From NCBI GenBank assembly GCA_022447205.1, contig JAKVBQ010000003.1, forward strand, positions 1 to 64,000: DNA of 64,000 nucleotides, written 5' to 3'. Position 1 is the stretch's first letter; each line of letters opens with the position of its first letter. This DNA comes from Phycisphaerales bacterium (lineage in GTDB: Bacteria; Planctomycetota; Phycisphaerae; Phycisphaerales; SM1A02). Under the pieces are notes generated by a model. That model was not told the origin of the DNA and did not search any database. It worked only from the letters and a program-made list of their open reading frames with translations. Of the stretch, positions 61,952-64,000 are shown piece by piece. A program made the position numbers and the translations under genes.

Positions 61952-63301
61952 ATGGGCACCAGATCCATCATCATCGCCGCCTGGTACTTCCCTCCCGATG
62001 GAGGGGCAGGTTCTCAACGGCCTGCCTCGATGGCCCGGGAGCTTCCTGGACTGGGTTGGGAGACCACCGTGGTCACCCGGTCCGACAGTCATCGACAGGG
62101 CAGGTGGGAGTCCGGAGATGACTCGCTGCTCGAGCGGATCGGGCTGGAGGCCCTGGTCGAACGTGTGCCGGACCGGGAGGCCGAGGGTGGGGTGACACCA
62201 TCCCTCCTGCCCGGTCTTCCGCCCATCGCACAGCCGCTTGGTCGCCGGGTCATCGAGGTTGCCCGACGTGAGCAGCCATCGGTCGTCCTCCTGACCATGA
62301 GCCCCTTCTTCCTCTCCGAGCTGGTCGAACCCCTCCGTGCGGTCTGCGATGCCCGAATCGTCGTCGATCTTCGAGATCCCTGGGCTCTGGACTACTGGCC
62401 GATCTACCGCGACCGTGGTCGATTCCGCAGACAGGAGGAGCTCATGCTCCGATGCCTGCGCTCCATCGACGGTGTCGTCATGAACACGCCTTCGGCACGG
62501 ACCGAGGTCCTTCGATTCTTCGCCGGACGACTTCCGGACGGCTTCGAGAGCAGGATCGCGACGATCGAGAACGGCTATGACGCAGCCGACTTCGAGGGGA
62601 TCCGAGAGTCATGCGATCGTGATGTCCTCGAGATCGTGCACACCGGCACCTTTCACTGTGAACACCTTCCCTGCAACCGTTCCTTCCTCGACCGTCTTCT
62701 TGATTTTCGAAGACATGAACGAGCCGGGATCGATCGATCCGGTCGCACGCCACAACACCTTCTTCAGGCGGCATCCACCCTGTCCGAACGTTGCCGTGAC
62801 TTCGACCGCGAGGTTCGCTTTCGTTTCGTCGGACATGTCGATCCATCCTTGGAGCGATGCATCGAGCATTCGGGGATCGCATCGAAGGTCGAACTTCCCG
62901 GATACCTTCCGCATGAACAGAGCGTGACTGCACTGGGCCGAGCCGGCGCGCTCTTCCTGCCCGGGGCCGGTCTGCCGGCGGGCATCGAGGATCTCATCGT
63001 GCCCGGAAAGACCTACGAGTACATCGCATCCGGCCGCCCGATCCTCGCGGCGATCGGGCACGGTGACGGTCGCAGGCTGCTCGAGGAAGCGGGTGGTGCG
63101 TACATCTGCGATCCCTCCGATCCCGATTCGATCGTCGACCAGCTGAAGCGACTCCACCATGACTGGCGAACCGGCCTGTTCGAAGGTGAAGGAACGAGGG
63201 ACATGTCCGTCGTCCAGCGGTATGAGCGCGCGAACCTCGCGGCGAACCTTTCGGCGTTTCTCGAATCGATCCTTGAACATGCACCAGCGACCTGCGACTG
63301 A
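61952..63301 (+). CDS. Family 4 (GT-B) glycosyltransferase
   Basis: The 449-residue protein begins IIIAAWYFPPDGGAGSQRP, the usual N terminus of GT4 sugar transferases with a glycine-rich acceptor loop. It has VVDLRDPWALDYW, a TIENGYDAADF segment, FRFVGHVD and the donor-binding GIEDLIVPGKTYEYIASGRPILA with the EX7E-like pattern. It probably adds a sugar to a lipid-linked intermediate. It is divergent from the deacetylase gene by 153 bases and is followed by an asparagine-synthase-like gene on the same strand. Confidence 0.88.
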   Translation: MGTRSIIIAAWYFPPDGGAGSQRPASMARELPGLGWETTVVTRSDSHRQGRWESGDDSLLERIGLEALVERVPDREAEGGVTPSLLPGLPPIAQPLGRRVIEVARREQPSVVLLTMSPFFLSELVEPLRAVCDARIVVDLRDPWALDYWPIYRDRGRFRRQEELMLRCLRSIDGVVMNTPSARTEVLRFFAGRLPDGFESRIATIENGYDAADFEGIRESCDRDVLEIVHTGTFHCEHLPCNRSFLDRLLDFRRHERAGIDRSGRTPQHLLQAASTLSERCRDFDREVRFRFVGHVDPSLERCIEHSGIASKVELPGYLPHEQSVTALGRAGALFLPGAGLPAGIEDLIVPGKTYEYIASGRPILAAIGHGDGRRLLEEAGGAYICDPSDPDSIVDQLKRLHHDWRTGLFEGEGTRDMSVVQRYERANLAANLSAFLESILEHAPATCD

Positions 63302-63466
63302 AGATCCGGCAGTCGTGCGTCAAGTGACGATTTGCACCTGTCGCATCGAGTGCTCAGGAGGCCGAGATCCATCGGATCCGGGTGGTTTTCGATCGGTCGT
63401 GGCATGCTCGAGGTGTCTCATGCATAGTATGTCCTCGAGCAGGCGCACCAACGGAGGCCCAGGGTC

Positions 63467-64000
63467 TTGAACTTTCGGGTAGCCAGAACCTACTTGTCGG
63501 ACGGCACACCGCTCATTGATGGTGACACCCATGCTGCCTTCGGGCTGGCCGTCCCGGATCAACATGGCAGGGAGTCGGGAGTCGCTGCGCACTGGTTGTG
63601 GGATGGAGAGCGGCTCGAGGTCCGTGCCGACCGCCACGGGTACATTCCCCTCTACTACCACCATGACGAGCGGACCTCGGAGTTCCATGTCTCCGACTCC
63701 CCACTGGCCCTGCTTGCTTCCGGGGTTCCTGCGGAATTCGATCGTGAGTCACTCGCCTTCTTCTGTCGTGCCGGGTTCCTCCTCGGGGACAGGACCCTCT
63801 ACCAGGGAATCAGTCGCGTTCCGGCGGGATCCACCATCCGCTGGTCCGCCGAAGGTCTGACGGTCACCACGTCGGAAGGTCGTTTCGATCAGGACTCCCC
63901 GACGTCGCTTGCTGCCGCGGTCGACGGCTGGATCGACCGGTTCCGTGTCGCGATGGCCAGAAGACAACCCCAGGATTCGGATTTCGGGGTCCCGCTGAGT
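63467..64000 (+). CDS. Asparagine synthase-related protein, N-terminal part
   Basis: A TTG start at 63467 with GGAGG nine bases upstream opens a frame that runs off the right edge, giving 178 visible residues. The N-terminal part follows the class II glutamine amidotransferase fold as found in asparagine synthases (ADRHGYIPLYYHHDE, RVPAGSTIRW). The end DFGVPLS matches the start of the ATP-binding PP-loop. The catalytic Cys2 is missing, so it cannot use glutamine through this domain. Such proteins occur in polysaccharide clusters, probably amidating sugars or uronic acids. Confidence 0.75.
   Translation, partial: MNFRVARTYLSDGTPLIDGDTHAAFGLAVPDQHGRESGVAAHWLWDGERLEVRADRHGYIPLYYHHDERTSEFHVSDSPLALLASGVPAEFDRESLAFFCRAGFLLGDRTLYQGISRVPAGSTIRWSAEGLTVTTSEGRFDQDSPTSLAAAVDGWIDRFRVAMARRQPQDSDFGVPLS

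Noticed and set aside
1-64000. Search by eye for tRNA/rRNA genes, CRISPR arrays, insertion sequences, phage genes and toxin-antitoxin pairs
   Set aside because: Nothing with the required structure was seen. A tRNA scan and an insertion-sequence search would be needed to exclude them fully.

Overview
The window looks like chromosomal DNA of a planctomycete, most likely of the class Phycisphaerae. The base composition is GC-rich. There are planctomycete-specific families (PSCyt1/DUF1549/DUF1553, DUF1501, two PVC-type haem-binding dehydrogenase-like proteins, DUF1080), a formylglycine-type sulfatase, dockerin-like secreted proteins and an exosortase/PEP-CTERM system. The taxonomic placement is an inference from gene content. 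I saw no rRNA, tRNA, CRISPR array, transposase or phage gene.

Region by region. (1) 1-9043 is housekeeping and signalling: a cut-off metallo-beta-lactamase-fold gene, an Hpt protein next to a receiver-GGDEF diguanylate cyclase, RecO, an HDOD protein with a dead GGDEF domain, an M16 peptidase, a sulfotransferase-like protein, lipoyl synthase, an acidic membrane protein and a GNAT acetyltransferase. (2) 9056-23460 is a planctomycete module: DUF1080 and arylsulfatase back to back, a solitary acyl carrier protein, then haem-binding dehydrogenase, PSCyt/PSD1, DUF1501 and a second haem-binding protein with a PA14 domain. These are secreted or exported proteins, probably for sulfated-polysaccharide breakdown. 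(3) 23454-26524 holds an S41 lipoprotein protease, a DCC-family protein and a PEP-CTERM protein. (4) 26760-35503 is a sulfate operon: a kelch-sodium symporter fusion, two HAL2-type phosphatases, an SLC13 permease with RCK-C domains, ATP sulfurylase and APS kinase. It makes PAPS and removes PAP. (5) 36058-38826 is one large secreted dockerin-like/beta-helix protein. (6) 38913-60739 is a minus-strand exopolysaccharide and exosortase locus: Wzy-like polymerase, three family-2 glycosyltransferases, a hexapeptide acetyltransferase, an Alg13/tandem-Alg14 pair and a PEP-CTERM protein with a thioester-like signature. These are followed by an overlapping operon (degenerate nucleotidyltransferase, exosortase, EpsI, Wzc, sugar transferase, 1444-residue TPR protein, rfbACDB). 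(7) 60977-64000 continues the polysaccharide theme with a NodB deacetylase, a GT4 glycosyltransferase and an asparagine-synthase-like gene running off the end.

How the parts may work together. rfbABCD supply dTDP-rhamnose. The sugar transferase primes a lipid carrier, and the glycosyltransferases and acetyltransferase build the repeat unit. Wzy, Wzc and the TPR protein polymerise and export it. Exosortase with EpsI processes PEP-CTERM proteins and probably anchors them in the same matrix. PAPS made by region 4 could feed the sulfotransferase in region 1, giving a sulfated matrix; this last link is inference.

The most interesting items are the tandem Alg14 fusion, the two nucleotidyltransferase-like modules tied to the exosortase operon, the thioester-like PEP-CTERM protein, and a recurring -10-like hexamer lying 6-8 bases before several start codons, which suggests leaderless transcription.
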